Assembly: GCA_964017195.1 (NCBI GenBank)
Contig: OZ024895.1
Span: 18,131,034 to 18,195,033, forward strand
Reading direction: 5' to 3'
Source: Siderastrea radians
Taxonomy: Eukaryota; Cnidaria; Anthozoa; Scleractinia; Rhizangiidae
DNA: 64,000 bases
Shown: piece after piece, positions 32,172 through 43,306 of the stretch
Layout: every line of letters starts with the position of its first letter
Numbering within the stretch: the first letter of the stretch is position 1
Notes under the pieces: generated by a model
Database searches by the model: none
What the model was told of the DNA's origin: nothing
Seen by the model: only the letters and a program-made list of their open reading frames with translations
Made by a program: the position numbers and the translations under genes

Positions 32172-35100
32172 ATGAGCAGTAACAATAGTTGTAAAATTTT
32201 GTCACTTAATGTGAGGGGAATTAGGGAAGCAACCAAAAGGCGAGGCATTTTTTCTTATCTGAAGGACGAAAAAGCGTCTTTTTATTTTCTACAAGAAACT
32301 TATTCTGAAATTACTGATGAGAATGTTTGGAAAAATGAATGGGGAGGAGAGATCATATTCTCTCATGGGAGTAATCGAAGCAGAGGTGTCTGTGTTTTAA
32401 TAGATCCTTCGATGAAAACTAAGGTAGACTATTCGTTTAAAGATAATAGTGGAAGAATAGTGCTAATTACAATACAATTTAACAATACTAAACTTTCTCT
32501 GTGCAACATATATGCCCCTAACAACTTGGCGGAGCAGGTTCAATTCATCCAAGACCTTAATTGCTTTTTAATGGACAAATCTGAGTTAACCACACTAATT
32601 CTTGGAGGTGACTGGAATTGCACTTTGTCCAAAATAGACAAAAGTGGTGGCGCGAAATGGAAACCAACCAATTCTCGAAATATGCTTTTGATTATGATGG
32701 AAATGTTTGATCTTATAGATATACAGAGAAAACGACATCCCAACCTTAAAAAATTCTCTTATTGCTCAAAATCTTTGGGGGTAAAATCCAGAATTGATTA
32801 CTTTCTCATAGCAAGTGGTTTAAAGGCCCACGTCAAGAAATCGGACATTTTGCCGTCAATTGCCCCAGATCACAACACAGTTTTGTTAGTTTTGTCCTGT
32901 CCAGAACCTACACCTCGCGGACCGGGCTTTTGGAAATTCAACAATGCCCTATTACAGAACACTGAATATAAGGAAATGGTTAGGGAAAGATACCCACTTC
33001 TCCGGGAAAAACACAATAACATCTCAGATAAACAACTTTTCTGGGAGGTAATGAAAATGGAAATTAGATCAGCCACCATATCTTTTTCAAAAGAAAGATC
33101 TAAGCTTACAAACACACGAGAAAAGGAAATAAAAAGATTGTTAGAGGAATTAGACACCGTTATTTGCAATAGCAACAACCTGCAAGGTATTGAAAAAGAA
33201 CTAAAAAACTATGACAATCTTAAAAAGGAACTAGAGGAAATTTACGATCATAGAGGGCGGGCAGCGATGTTTCGATCAAAATGCCGATGGGTAGAACAGG
33301 GGGAGCGGCCTACCAAGTACTTTTTCAACTTAGAAAGAAGAAACTATAACAAAAAGGTAATATCGGAACTTGAAACGGAGAATGGAAACCTTATAATTGA
33401 TAAAACTCAAATTCTGGCAGAGATTGGGCAATATCATCAAAACCTGTATTCCTCTGAAGTATCTGCAACGTCAAACGAATTCTGTCAGTTCACCCAAAAC
33501 ATCCACATCCCAAGACTTACTGATGATGACCGTGCACAGCTGGAAGGCCCTCTTACACTCGAAGAATGCAAAGAGGCATTATCATCTTTCAGTAACGGGA
33601 AATCGCCAGGAGAAGATGGATTTACGGCCGAATTTTACAATGAATTTTTTGACATCTTGGGTACAGACCTAGTAGATAGTTTGAACTCTGCTTATGAAAA
33701 AGGTCAAATGTCAGTCTCACAGCGAAGAGGTGTAATAACACTATTGCCAAAAGAGGACTCGTCTTTGTTATATTTGAAAAACTGGCGCCCGATAACCTTG
33801 TTAAATGTAGACTATAAAATAGCGTCTAAAGCCATAGCTAAAAGAATTGAACCTATGCTTCCCCAAATAATCCATACGGACCAGACGGGCTTCATCAAAG
33901 GAAGATACATTGGAGAGAACATTAGACTAATCGATGACTTAATGGAACAAACCAAAATCGAGAAAAGCTCAGGCTTACTGTTAGCACTAGACTTTCGCAA
34001 AGCCTTTGATACCTTGGAATGGCCGCTTATACAATACACGCTACGAATGTTCAATTTTGGAGAAAGTTTAAGAAGATGGGTTGGGATATTTTACAATAAC
34101 ATAGAAAGCACAATCCTAAACAATGGTTTTGCCACAAACTGGATTAAGCCCTCTAGAGGAGTTAGGCAAGGATGCCCTTTGTCACCTTTTCTGTTTGTGT
34201 TGTCTGCTGAGCTTATGGCTAACAAAATCCGCCAAAGTACTAACGTAAAAGGAATTTGCCTTTTTGGCAATGAACTCAAGCTGAGTCAGTTCGCAGATGA
34301 CACCAATCTCATATGTTCTGATCTAGCTTCAGCCGATAATGTGTTACAAATTCTAGATGATTTCGGTAACATCTCCGGTCTTAGGTTGAATAAAGAAAAA
34401 ACGCAAGCTATGTGGCTCGGTACTTGGGCGGACAGAAAAGAGAAACCGCTGGGCTTAAAACTTGCGAGGGGCCCTACTCGATTTCTAGGTCTACACCTGT
34501 CGTACGATAAAAAAGGAAACAACTTTCATAATTTTGATCGCAAAATTCAAAAGCTACATTTAAAACTGGATACTTGGAGAGCGAGAGATTTAACTTTGTT
34601 TGGGAGGGTATTGATCTTGAAATCTTTGGGGATATCACAACTCGTCTATTCCATATCAAATGTTGAGGTCCCAGATTATGTCTCTTCAACCGTCAAACAA
34701 AAATTGTTTAGTTTTCTTTGGAAGAAGAAAAAAGATAAAATAAAGAGAACAGGACTTTATCAGGATTATGGAACAGGTGGACTACGTATGACGGATTTCG
34801 AAATTATGATTAAGGCACTAAGGTTAGCTTGGATTTCAAGACTCCTATGCACTGGACATCAAAACTGGAAAAGTGTTCCTATTCACTTCTTCGCGCAATA
34901 CGGAGGACTAGAATTTATTCTTAATTGCAACTATGATGTAAAGTACTTCGAAAACCTCCCAAAATTTTATAAAGAAATTCTCATGTATTTTAGCGACCTA
35001 AAAACATTGTACAACAGCGACTCGTCAAGTAAGCGCGATACAGTTCTGTTCAATAATAAGCAAATTTTGATTGGAGGGAAACCATTCTTTAACAAAGAAT

Positions 35101-35900
35101 GGTTCTCGAAAGGTATTCGGACCATCAGTGACCTTATGGATAGCGATGGCCGTTTTATATCCTTTGACACCTTTCAAAACAAATTTGGCTTAACAAGGAC
35201 AAACTTTTTACAGTTTTACCAAGTCGTTCACGCCACCCCTAAGAATCTTGCCGCTAAAGCATTAAGTATGAAACTATCTTTGGAGCCAAGGGGGTTTGAA
35301 TTTGATCCATCTTCTTTTGCCTTGGAACCCGGAATAATTTTAAATCTGGCTAAAATGAAATCAAGAGATTTCTATTGGCTTTTTATCAAAAAGTCTTACA
35401 CAGAAGAACAAACTGGTGCCAAAAGATGGAATGAGAAGATACCTATGAATAAAGATAGTTGGCAGTCAGTCTATACCTCAGTTAAGAGCATTTCTAAAGA
35501 GATGAAACTAAGAGAATTTAACTTCAAATTTTTGCATAGAATAATAGTGACTAGGAAAGAACTTTGTAGATATGGAATAAAGACTGACGAGGAGTGCTTA
35601 TACTGTGGCGAACCAGACTCTATAGACCACACATATATTTATTGCCAGTTTACACAACAGTTTATCAAAAACATAGTTCAATGGTTTAATGAGGTCAACA
35701 AATGCAATTTTAATCTAGGAATGAAAGAAATTCTGTTCGGAGTACGTAATACGAGAGAGGATCTGGTTAAAAAGCTTAATTATACTCTATTATTTCTACG
35801 GAATTATATCTATAAATGTAAATTGAAGGAAGACGCCCTGCTCGTCCCAGATTTTATAAACAAGTTGACGAGAAAATACAAGATCGAAACTAATGAGTAG
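32172..35900 (+). CDS. LINE ORF2 protein: AP endonuclease and reverse transcriptase
   Basis: Intact, 1242 residues. The N-terminal APE-type endonuclease (about 8-240) keeps N13, E42, the YAPN block (114-117), GGDWN (D147, N149), RID (207-209) and DH at 233-234, preceded by P where S is common. It nicks target DNA for priming. The reverse transcriptase (about 520-800) shows LPKE, WRPI, DF at 607-608, RQGCPLSP (665-672) and the catalytic FADD (707-710). The C-terminus has a CX2CX7HX4C knuckle at 1142-1158. This domain order and the length fit L1/Tx1-clade ORF2. No catalytic residue looks lost, so it may be retrotransposition-competent. Confidence 0.97.
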   Translation: MSSNNSCKILSLNVRGIREATKRRGIFSYLKDEKASFYFLQETYSEITDENVWKNEWGGEIIFSHGSNRSRGVCVLIDPSMKTKVDYSFKDNSGRIVLITIQFNNTKLSLCNIYAPNNLAEQVQFIQDLNCFLMDKSELTTLILGGDWNCTLSKIDKSGGAKWKPTNSRNMLLIMMEMFDLIDIQRKRHPNLKKFSYCSKSLGVKSRIDYFLIASGLKAHVKKSDILPSIAPDHNTVLLVLSCPEPTPRGPGFWKFNNALLQNTEYKEMVRERYPLLREKHNNISDKQLFWEVMKMEIRSATISFSKERSKLTNTREKEIKRLLEELDTVICNSNNLQGIEKELKNYDNLKKELEEIYDHRGRAAMFRSKCRWVEQGERPTKYFFNLERRNYNKKVISELETENGNLIIDKTQILAEIGQYHQNLYSSEVSATSNEFCQFTQNIHIPRLTDDDRAQLEGPLTLEECKEALSSFSNGKSPGEDGFTAEFYNEFFDILGTDLVDSLNSAYEKGQMSVSQRRGVITLLPKEDSSLLYLKNWRPITLLNVDYKIASKAIAKRIEPMLPQIIHTDQTGFIKGRYIGENIRLIDDLMEQTKIEKSSGLLLALDFRKAFDTLEWPLIQYTLRMFNFGESLRRWVGIFYNNIESTILNNGFATNWIKPSRGVRQGCPLSPFLFVLSAELMANKIRQSTNVKGICLFGNELKLSQFADDTNLICSDLASADNVLQILDDFGNISGLRLNKEKTQAMWLGTWADRKEKPLGLKLARGPTRFLGLHLSYDKKGNNFHNFDRKIQKLHLKLDTWRARDLTLFGRVLILKSLGISQLVYSISNVEVPDYVSSTVKQKLFSFLWKKKKDKIKRTGLYQDYGTGGLRMTDFEIMIKALRLAWISRLLCTGHQNWKSVPIHFFAQYGGLEFILNCNYDVKYFENLPKFYKEILMYFSDLKTLYNSDSSSKRDTVLFNNKQILIGGKPFFNKEWFSKGIRTISDLMDSDGRFISFDTFQNKFGLTRTNFLQFYQVVHATPKNLAAKALSMKLSLEPRGFEFDPSSFALEPGIILNLAKMKSRDFYWLFIKKSYTEEQTGAKRWNEKIPMNKDSWQSVYTSVKSISKEMKLREFNFKFLHRIIVTRKELCRYGIKTDEECLYCGEPDSIDHTYIYCQFTQQFIKNIVQWFNEVNKCNFNLGMKEILFGVRNTREDLVKKLNYTLLFLRNYIYKCKLKEDALLVPDFINKLTRKYKIETNE

Positions 35901-36239
35901 TAGAAAAGACGCCTCTGCCTTACACATTCATTCAAGATTCAACTAATGTAGGAATACAATACTCGAACAATAGGGAATGACGACATGTTACAGCTATTGT
36001 AATTCTGTTAGCATAAGTGATGATTGTGATTGTATATAGAGGTGCATAAATGTAAACGTTAAATTTTGCTTAATATGTGTATGTAATTACATTGTTAATA
36101 GCGTAAGTAATAGTATTGTGAGTGTAATTGTATTGTAAGTACGTCAAATAATTTGTATTGTAAGCAATTCTTTTGTGAAAGTGTATGTGTTGTAATTAAA
36201 AACTATACAAAAAAAAAAAAAAGAAAAAAAAAAAAAAAA

Positions 36240-36255
36240 AAGGTTCTTTACGATC
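36240..36255 (+). repeat. Target-site duplication, right copy (LINE)
   Basis: AAGGTTCTTTACGATC follows the poly(A) tail, identical to 31134-31149. Confidence 0.95.
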
Positions 36256-36384
36256 AGCAAAACAAATCATGCAAAAAGTACAACCTGAAAAAATGTTTTC
36301 TACAAAAATTTTGCTCCACTTGAAGAAACTAACAATTCAGTCGGGCTTTGGTGCGCGATAAGAAGACAAACAAAAACAAACACC

Positions 36385-36475
36385 TCTGATACTGTACAAG
36401 GTGGTTCGAATTTTTTAGTGTGACTTTCAAATAAGAGCTATTCAGCAGTATTTTCTACTAGCGCTGTTAGTTTTC
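36385..36475 (-). repeat. Copy of the ~106-bp dispersed repeat (diverged)
   Basis: TGTACAAGGTGGTTCGAA, then AGTGTGACTTTCAAATAAGAGC and CAGCAGTATTTTC, give the reverse complement of the 62-kb unit in the same order of landmarks. Confidence 0.65.
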
Positions 36476-36591
36476 GTTATTTGAGCCAATGAATCTAATA
36501 AATCTTCTCAACTTGGCCGCTTATAGAAATGAAAGAGTAAAAAAGCCAAACGCCGAAGGGGACCCTATGGACTTCTCAGTATTCAAAACTG

Positions 36592-36658
36592 CGGCGAGAG
36601 AAGACAAGACAAAGCAAATCACTAATAATCCATTGTCTGTCAAGGTCTTCTCTCGCCG
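36592..36658. repeat. Short inverted repeat (GCGGCGAGAGAAGAC)
   Basis: A 15-bp perfect inverted pair at 36592-36606 and 36644-36658. It is probably a MITE remnant. Confidence 0.5.
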
Positions 36659-36886
36659 CCATTTTTAGTTTTGCCAAGCCCTGGGAACACGTACGGTTGT
36701 GCGAATTAATAAACTCACACATTTGGTGGAATAAAACAAAGACAATTGACACAATAAACCAATCAGAACTCAGGGGAAAACCTTGAAATTGGTGCCAAAC
36801 ACCGAAAAACACGTGCACCACGTTTCACCTGACCAGTTGAAAAATCCGTAAGTTTGTGCTCTTTCTTAAAAAACGAGCTTTTGAGC

Positions 36887-37038
36887 CTGACTCGTCCCCA
36901 GTCGTCTTCATGTTGCGCGACGCGCGCGAAACGCCGGGAGCGCGAGGTGTGATAGCAAGAGGTGATCACTACCCATCACACCTCGCGCTCCCGTGCCGCG
37001 CGCGTCGAGCAACATGAAGACGACTGGGGACGAGTCAG
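36887..37038. mobile_element. Foldback MITE with CTGACTCGTCCCCAG termini and 9-bp TSD
   Basis: The ends CTGACTCGTCCCCAG and CTGGGGACGAGTCAG are perfect inverted repeats. The mirrored arms extend to about 65 bp (GTCGTCTTCATGTTGC, GAGCGCGAGGTGTGAT) around a ~20-bp loop. CTTTTGAGC flanks both sides (36878-36886 and 37039-37047). The termini match the MITE at 48304-48420 and resemble the nested element at 7779-9039. Confidence 0.85.
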
Positions 37039-37339
37039 CTTTTGAGCGTAATTATAACGACCTTTTGGAAGGAATTATGGCAAAGTTGTACCGCAAAATC
37101 AAGGCAGGTTAAAAAGCGGAAATGCTAAACTTGTTATTGAAGACCGCAGTCGAAGCTTCGTCTATTTGCATTCCTTTTACAATAAAAAAACAGGAAGATG
37201 AGAACTTCGATTCTATTTGTAAAACGATATTTTGTAGCTGGCAACTGCTTGCCAAGTACTTACTTGCTTACTGAAAATAATAAATGTACGTGACAACTGC
37301 TTTCTTCGTAGTACCTGTTCTACCTGTTCACTTTAATTA

Positions 37340-37596
37340 TAGACTGCGAGTAGTCTCTAAATAAATTTTGACGATAGCGATCGTCAGGGGGCGGGTGAAA
37401 GTAATCACGCGCGCTTGCCAAATTCCGGTGAAACGCGAAGCGACGCGAAGGGAGCGCCAAACATTAGATTTCGGCGCTCCCCTCATTTTCAGTGCTCTCT
37501 TCGCGTCGCGTCTCCTCTGAATTTCGCGAGCGCGCGTGTTTATTTTTTCCCGCCCCACGATCGCTATCGCCAAAATTAGAGACTACTCGCAATCTA
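37340..37596. mobile_element. MITE with TAGACTGCGAGTAGTCTCTA termini
   Basis: About 75-bp inverted ends include TAGACTGCGAGTAGTCTCTA, a GCGATAGCGATCGT block, a GGGGCGGG block and an ACGCGCGC stretch; the centre is about 100 bp. Flanks CTTTAATTA and CTTAAATTA differ at one base, consistent with a 9-bp target duplication. It is the same family as 21605-21710. Confidence 0.85.
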
Positions 37597-37678
37597 CTTA
37601 AATTAAGAAAATAAGCTGTTGGTGTGGATATCTCAGGTCCAAATGTTGCCCTTTTCTCCTTCAAAACGGCGTCATTAA

Positions 37679-38641
37679 TCAAGTGGTATTGCTCTTAGAG
37701 TGCCTAAAGCTAGCTGCAATACTCTTCGAAAGCTCTCTTTTCAAACGTTTTCGACCCAAAATTCTCCTCAAAGTATTTTTGAACTCTGGAACTCGAATCG
37801 TGTAAACCCAAGGATTTACAGCTGACGAACAAAAACACAGGAAAGCTAACCAGAACCACGCAAAATCGATTCGTAATTTCCTACAACGATCTACCATGGT
37901 AAGTTCAATGCATGAAGCAACAAAGCTTGGTATCCACATAATTACGAATAGTGAAATAATCATCGCTGCAGTCCAAGCCGCCTTGCGATTCTTTGCCGAC
38001 AATCGCGCCTCTTCGGCGCTCAATTTACGCTGGGCGATTTTTTTGCATTGCGCTTTGGCTGCGTGGTAGATTTGTAGATAACAAAATGCAATTAGAAAGA
38101 GAGGAATTATTACAGTTAAGATTGTTGTTGAGATCCACAGTCTGGGTAATTTTGTTGGGTTGCTGACGAAGAGTCTTACGGAACCAAATATAACAGAGAA
38201 TACCCAAATGACTGTCAATGTTACGAAGCACTTCTGTCGCGTCATGACTCTGTGATACTTGAAAACAGCCGTAATTGCTACATATCGATCGATGCTAACA
38301 GCGCATAAATTAAACGTCGTACTTGTTGTAGTTTGAATCCACATGAAGTCTGCTAGTTTGGACAGCCAATGTTCCCCCTGCCACCGATCCAACGCCACTT
38401 TGGAAATCAGAATCGGGTTCATTAGTAATCCCACAGAAACGTCTGCACACGCTAAAGAAGCAATGAAAAAATTTGAAACAGTTCGCAGTGTTGATGTCTG
38501 GTAGATTGCGAGTAGAACCACACCATTACCAAACAGACAAAATGCGCTCGAAAGACTGTACAAACATATTAGAAATATGGTAGGCATTAAGGATAGTTCG
38601 GTGGTGCAATTTTCCCCTGTTCTTAGGCTTGTGTTGTTCAT
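37679..38641 (-). CDS. Class A GPCR, MECA-cluster-like orphan receptor B
   Basis: A single-exon, 320-residue receptor from ATG 38641; the frame extends to 38674 only through a GTG. N-glycosylation sites are at N2/N3 and N11. Landmarks: N39 (GNGVV) in TM1, D67 (LACADV) in TM2, DRY at 118-120, MWIP in TM6, NPWVY in TM7, then a basic helix 8 (FKNTLRRILG). As in receptor A, no cysteine stands at the top of TM3 or in ECL2, and several stretches match receptor A (SNFFIASLA, TLRTVSNFF-like TM2 entry, NPWVY). They appear to be local paralogs on the same strand, about 9 kb apart, separated by the tandem repeat and the LINE. Ligand unknown. Confidence 0.92.
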   Translation of the reverse strand: MNNTSLRTGENCTTELSLMPTIFLICLYSLSSAFCLFGNGVVLLAIYQTSTLRTVSNFFIASLACADVSVGLLMNPILISKVALDRWQGEHWLSKLADFMWIQTTTSTTFNLCAVSIDRYVAITAVFKYHRVMTRQKCFVTLTVIWVFSVIFGSVRLFVSNPTKLPRLWISTTILTVIIPLFLIAFCYLQIYHAAKAQCKKIAQRKLSAEEARLSAKNRKAAWTAAMIISLFVIMWIPSFVASCIELTMVDRCRKLRIDFAWFWLAFLCFCSSAVNPWVYTIRVPEFKNTLRRILGRKRLKRELSKSIAASFRHSKSNTT

Positions 38642-38674
38642 GACACTAAGTCTCCAACGAACTGCGACAAACAC

Positions 38675-41600
38675 TCTTTTACTTTGATTCCCAACAAACT
38701 CCTTCCTTTAATTTATCTTGTGTCCAGACGTTTTATTGTCCTGAAGCTCTAAATAGTCTACTGGCTCACCAACAAAGTCCTTTAGAGTCAACTGGATCCC
38801 TCTTACAGCTTTCTCGTTCTATAGATTAACAAGTCATTTCTTAGAGACAGCCATTTTATGCCTGGTCAATGGCGCCTCCTTGCTCAAATGAATAGGGCAG
38901 AAAACTAATTGCAATAGCCACTATGGACGTTATAATTAACATTTCGCACACTATGACGGATATTAATGTTTTCCTTTTTCATTTTTGCATATTACAGTGT
39001 CAAATTGCAATTAAAATGTAAGCTTTGGTCGGTACGGCGAATTCGAACAAACAGATTTGTCACAAAAACTCTGATTCAAATACGTGGTGTATTTGATTAG
39101 ATTTTCGTCTGTTTGTACAACCTTGAAAAACGATTTTTACAAACTAAATGTGTTACTGATTTCAGCTACAAATATATGCAAAGATGTAGGGAAAACACTA
39201 GATTTAAGTGCCTTCGCAACTAATATTCAGCTGCACGTTAATTGAAAAACCGAGAGGTTCTTTCATATTTGTACTGTCGATAGAGATGAAATAAAACTTT
39301 ATCCGGTCCAGAATTGTCCACGTCAGTTTGTTGACAGAATTCATGATAACATTTTTATTGCTTTTTAAGGGCCTCAGTCAAGAAAACAGTTTCTACCTAG
39401 AGTGTATGTGGTTTTCGCGGATGGGATACCATCTAATTACAAAACATTTCGAGATATAATTGCGACAAAAATATGCGAAAAAACCAAAACGACGTTTCGA
39501 AGCCATCTTGACTTCATCCTATCTGCCGGCGATTCATTTCTTTAACCTTCTAAGTTAAAAATACTACTTCCTTCTGTATTCTTGTCATCCGTGTTATAAC
39601 GTTTCAGCATTCGTTAAGAGATGCAGTTTTGTTAAGAACTGGATTAGTGTTAAGGCAATGAAGCCGTTCGTTGGAGGAAAGAGTTGCACACAAACTGTGC
39701 CGCAGATAGAAAGGAGAGAAAAAGAATCCAGTTTGCCTGGGGGTAAAATTCAATTTTTAACTGAACATGCATTTGATATGTCGTTTCCTTGATTGACAGA
39801 ATTCAAAACAGTTTTATTGCTTCTTATCTTCAGCCAAGAAAACACTCTCTACCAAGAGGATGTGGTTTTTGAGAAAAGTATCCGCTGCTGGCTTTGTGAT
39901 CATGAGTTAAAAACTAATTTTCTGGCTAATCAGCACAACGTTTGGCTTTAAAGGTTGCAATGCTCAACACCTTAGCTGTTCTTTAGAAGGAAGGCTCAAA
40001 TACATGAGGATACAAGTATTGTTTTCGTGAAAAAGTTGCATTGAAAATAATATTTGTTTATTTTGGTTGTTTTGTGCACGTCCGGCGTGGAGTACTTAGT
40101 TCCTTTATTGACAGGATGTCTAGCAGTTTTTTCTCTTCTAAAATATAACGGTTTCTCCAAGAGGAAACGGTTTAATAGCGAAAGCTGCAGACCTTTCACC
40201 GTTATTTTTCAGTCTTAAAAACTATTGCTTCTAACTTTGGTTTTTGGTACTCTTAATGGTTTGACATAAACGAGATACCTCGAGAGCAATCCTGTTCGTC
40301 GTACTTTGATGAGCTCAAACGATGTAACTGTTCCCTTTTTTTTTCTGTTTTAATATCATTTTTATCGGTGCAAATTGCGCCTGGTGTATTGTTGCCCGGT
40401 TATAAAAGCACGTGGGAATGTTTTAGACAATTTCCAGGTGTTTTGTAACTCAATTTCAACCTGGGCAGGAAAAAGCTTCTTTTATTTCCTTTATTAAATG
40501 CCCCAGGATTTCATTAAAACTCGCAGGACGATACTTTTACCTTTTTGGCTACTAAAATATAACAGTTTCGCCAAGAGGAACGGTTTATAAATAGTGACAG
40601 CTGCAGGCCTTTCGCCGTTATTTTTCAGTCTTAAAAATTATGGCCTCTAACTTTGGTTTTTGGTAATCTTAATGGTTTGACATAAACGAGATACGTCCTT
40701 GAAGTGTCATTTTCAATATCATTTTTAGTACAGAATGAATTGCATTATACTTTTTGTTGCGGCACGAAGTTTGCCCAGTGTAACGACGCCTTTAGGTTTC
40801 GGATATTCTGATTTCAGAATACCCGGATTATGACTCAACAAATACAATGCAGCGCGAGTTGTATACGGAGTATGAGAGACAAAGTATGAGGTTGACGCAA
40901 GAAAATCCGCTGCTGTACTACAATAAAAATTAAAGAAAAATGTGCCAAATGATAGAAACACAGCATTTTCTTGTCCTTTTCGATAGGCTGCCAGAGTCAA
41001 AAGAAGGAAATGAGGCACTCTTCTCAACCTTTACAAACCCGAAAACAAATGCTTTGAGAATGCCCAGGTACTCCACAATGAGAGCTACATTTTGTGTGGC
41101 TTTACTCCTATTTGTTGCCACGTGAGGTCTTCTCTGGAACGAGAGCTTATACAGGATAACTCAACCTTTCTCAGCTGACCACGTTTTCCAATTCTGTGGC
41201 CAGTAATTTGTTGAGTATCAAAAAGGTCAACCGCCCAAAACTGCTAAAACTGCAACTGTAACAATTGATCAGTGTCTGTTTTGCGTCTTAAGTTGCAGCA
41301 AATCAGAATTATAACCAGAAAAAAGACTAAATAATTTTACTAATTAATAAAAACACGAACACGCCGCGTGACATCCTGTCGTTTGCCAGCCACAGTAGGT
41401 GACATTTTGTCACGCCAGCCGAGCGTAGGATGGGCCACAGATCACAGCAAACTTTCACTAACATTAAATTCCCAGCAAGATTTCTATGCCAGTTAAAGGG
41501 AAGGGTTCACGGTTTAGCGCATGCTCATGAATTTAAATGCTGTTTTTTTCGCCTGTGCACGCTGTAGCGAGTACGCAAGCAAAATTATTTCATAACATGG

Positions 41601-42150
41601 TTAAATAACCAATCACAAACGAGTAGATTGCTCGGGTGTGAAATTTTCTTGCCAAAGTTTCGCCTTCAATGGTTTCTCAGCTATCTGCACACGCCCCTGG
41701 CAGGCAGTTGACGAATGAGCGTGCAAATAGCGCTAAATTCATCAACCGTGGAATAAAACCTTCGGGTCAACAATAAATTCAACGTTGGCAGTGTTGGTGG
41801 AATCCACAAATATTTACTACGACTTTAGTCCTCCGCCGTTCTACTTGGGCTTACTGTAGTATGTGATCGCTGAGATACATGTGAGTGGAATTATTAACCG
41901 ATATTATTGCTAATAAAACGGAAAAAAGTAATTTGATTAATGCACTGCGCCGAGCCGTGAACCTGTCCCATTTGCCAGCCAGCTCAACAATAGCCTAATG
42001 AGCGGATATTTTGCGGAGCGGTTCCGTTGGGTACTCCTGGAAAGATGCTCTGAAGAAAACTGTATTAAACTGTCAATGATAAACAGAAACTCATAAGGAG
42101 TTGAAACGTGTAACTCGCGCTCGATGCTCGTGAATATTTATTTTTCAAAC

Positions 42151-42181
<31 letters not shown>

Positions 42182-42974
42182 ACGAGTTGAACTTATAAGC
42201 GATACAAATGTTGATTCAAAACTCAATCTCTAGTTACCATAAAAATCAAGAAGAACGAGAAAAAAACCGAGAAAGAAAAAAAGGGAAAATTAATCGATCA
42301 CATATAAGGCGCCAAAACCGTGTTGCAGCGTTTCGTTGCAAAGCTGAATGGATCAATGAAACTGCTCCGAAGCGAACATCTGAGAATAATTTTTTGAAAA
42401 AGTCTTCCAAATATTGGCTCTAAAATGTGGTACAGGTTTGACATTTCCTGAAAAATTGTTGTATTCATCGTCCAAAGTGGATTAAAGCTACGGTATGATT
42501 TCAGCATTGAAGATGGAGAATGGAAACGAACACAAAACGTAGTGGTTACAGGTTCAAGAGGCCGTGGACGGAATGTGTCAAAACAACAATGAATCAAACA
42601 TTCAACTTATTTTGCATTACAATCTCTTTATTTTAACATTTGGAGCTGCTTGAACTCAGAGCTACATCAACAGCAGGTGAAACGATGTTTTTTTTTTTTT
42701 TTGCGAAGTAAGCTTAGAAAGCCGAAAGGAGCTAATAGAGCTGCTAGAATGGGGTCGCATATTTGCGGGATTTCAGGGGTAAGTAAATTCCGGCAGGTAG
42801 GGATTTGGGGTATATTTGCCCAAAAGTGACTAACGCGGGGTCGGAGTTTTGCACAATCATCATGACGGACCTTAGTAAAACCCGTGACGGTCAACACGTG
42901 ACCTCCGTCACGGACAACTTCATGCATACGTTAGAAGCAATGAAGTGCATTATATTTGTTGACGCAGAAAACTT
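38675..42974. other. Gene-free interval between receptor B and the beta-galactosidase gene
   Basis: No supported gene. 39.3-40.7 kb is made of related, diverged segments (recurring TTGACAGAATTCA, GCCAAGAAAACA, ATATAACxGTTT words). Two clear direct copies are listed separately. The beta-galactosidase promoter should lie near 42-43 kb, but I see no decisive element. Confidence 0.5.
40140..40697 (+). repeat. ~145-bp direct duplication, spaced 414 bp
   Basis: 40140-40283 and 40554-40697 share AAAATATAACxGTTTC, CGTTATTTTTCAGTCTTAAA and CTTAATGGTTTGACATAAAC in the same order, with a few indels. The intervening sequence also has faint similarity to segments at 39.3-39.9 kb. Confidence 0.75.
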
Positions 42975-43306
42975 ATGGCTTGTTTCCGCTTACTCCATCG
43001 AGGGAAAACAATGCCAACCGTTCGACGCTTACTCGATCGAGTGACAACAATGCCAACCGTTCGACGCATTAAGCCGTTTTATGCCTGCATTTGTGCTCTA
43101 TTCGCCGGACTTTTAATTACGTACAAATTCATGTTATCGGAACCTATGAATAAGCGGGTGTTAAGGACAGAAGGAAGACAATTTTTCCTTGAGGGAAAAC
43201 CGTTTCAAATTTTAAGTGGCTCCATACATTACTTCAGAGTCGTTCCTGAATATTGGGAAGATCGTCTCTTGAAGCTCAAAGCGATGGGATTAAACACCGT
43301 ACAAAC
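42975..43306 (+). CDS. GLB1L2: GLB1L2-like exon 1 (start, signal anchor, barrel start)
   Basis: It holds three in-frame ATGs (42975, 43011, 43050) because of a 39-bp tandem duplication. After these come the hydrophobic [13 protein letters not shown] segment and the GH35 opening [19 protein letters not shown]. The exon ends AC before GTAAGT. The third ATG is nearest the hydrophobic segment and would give a normal signal anchor; I kept the longest frame. Confidence 0.88.

Larger units (their letters stand above)
31150..36239 (+). mobile_element. Nearly full-length L1/Tx1-type LINE
   Basis: This is a non-LTR retrotransposon of about 5.1 kb: ORF1 (31183-31902), a 269-bp spacer, ORF2 (32172-35900), a ~310-bp 3' UTR and a poly(A) tail interrupted by one G (from about 36209). 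It is bounded by a 15-16 bp target-site duplication. The 5' end is cut close to the ORF1 start: codons before the first ATG (AEEPSLHEIKS) still read like ORF1 protein, so only the 5' UTR and perhaps a few codons are lost. Both ORFs are uninterrupted, which points to a recent insertion. Confidence 0.93.

Noticed and set aside
38642..38674. Eleven extra N-terminal residues for receptor B
   Set aside because: They start at GTG; ATG 38641 directly precedes the glycosylation sites.
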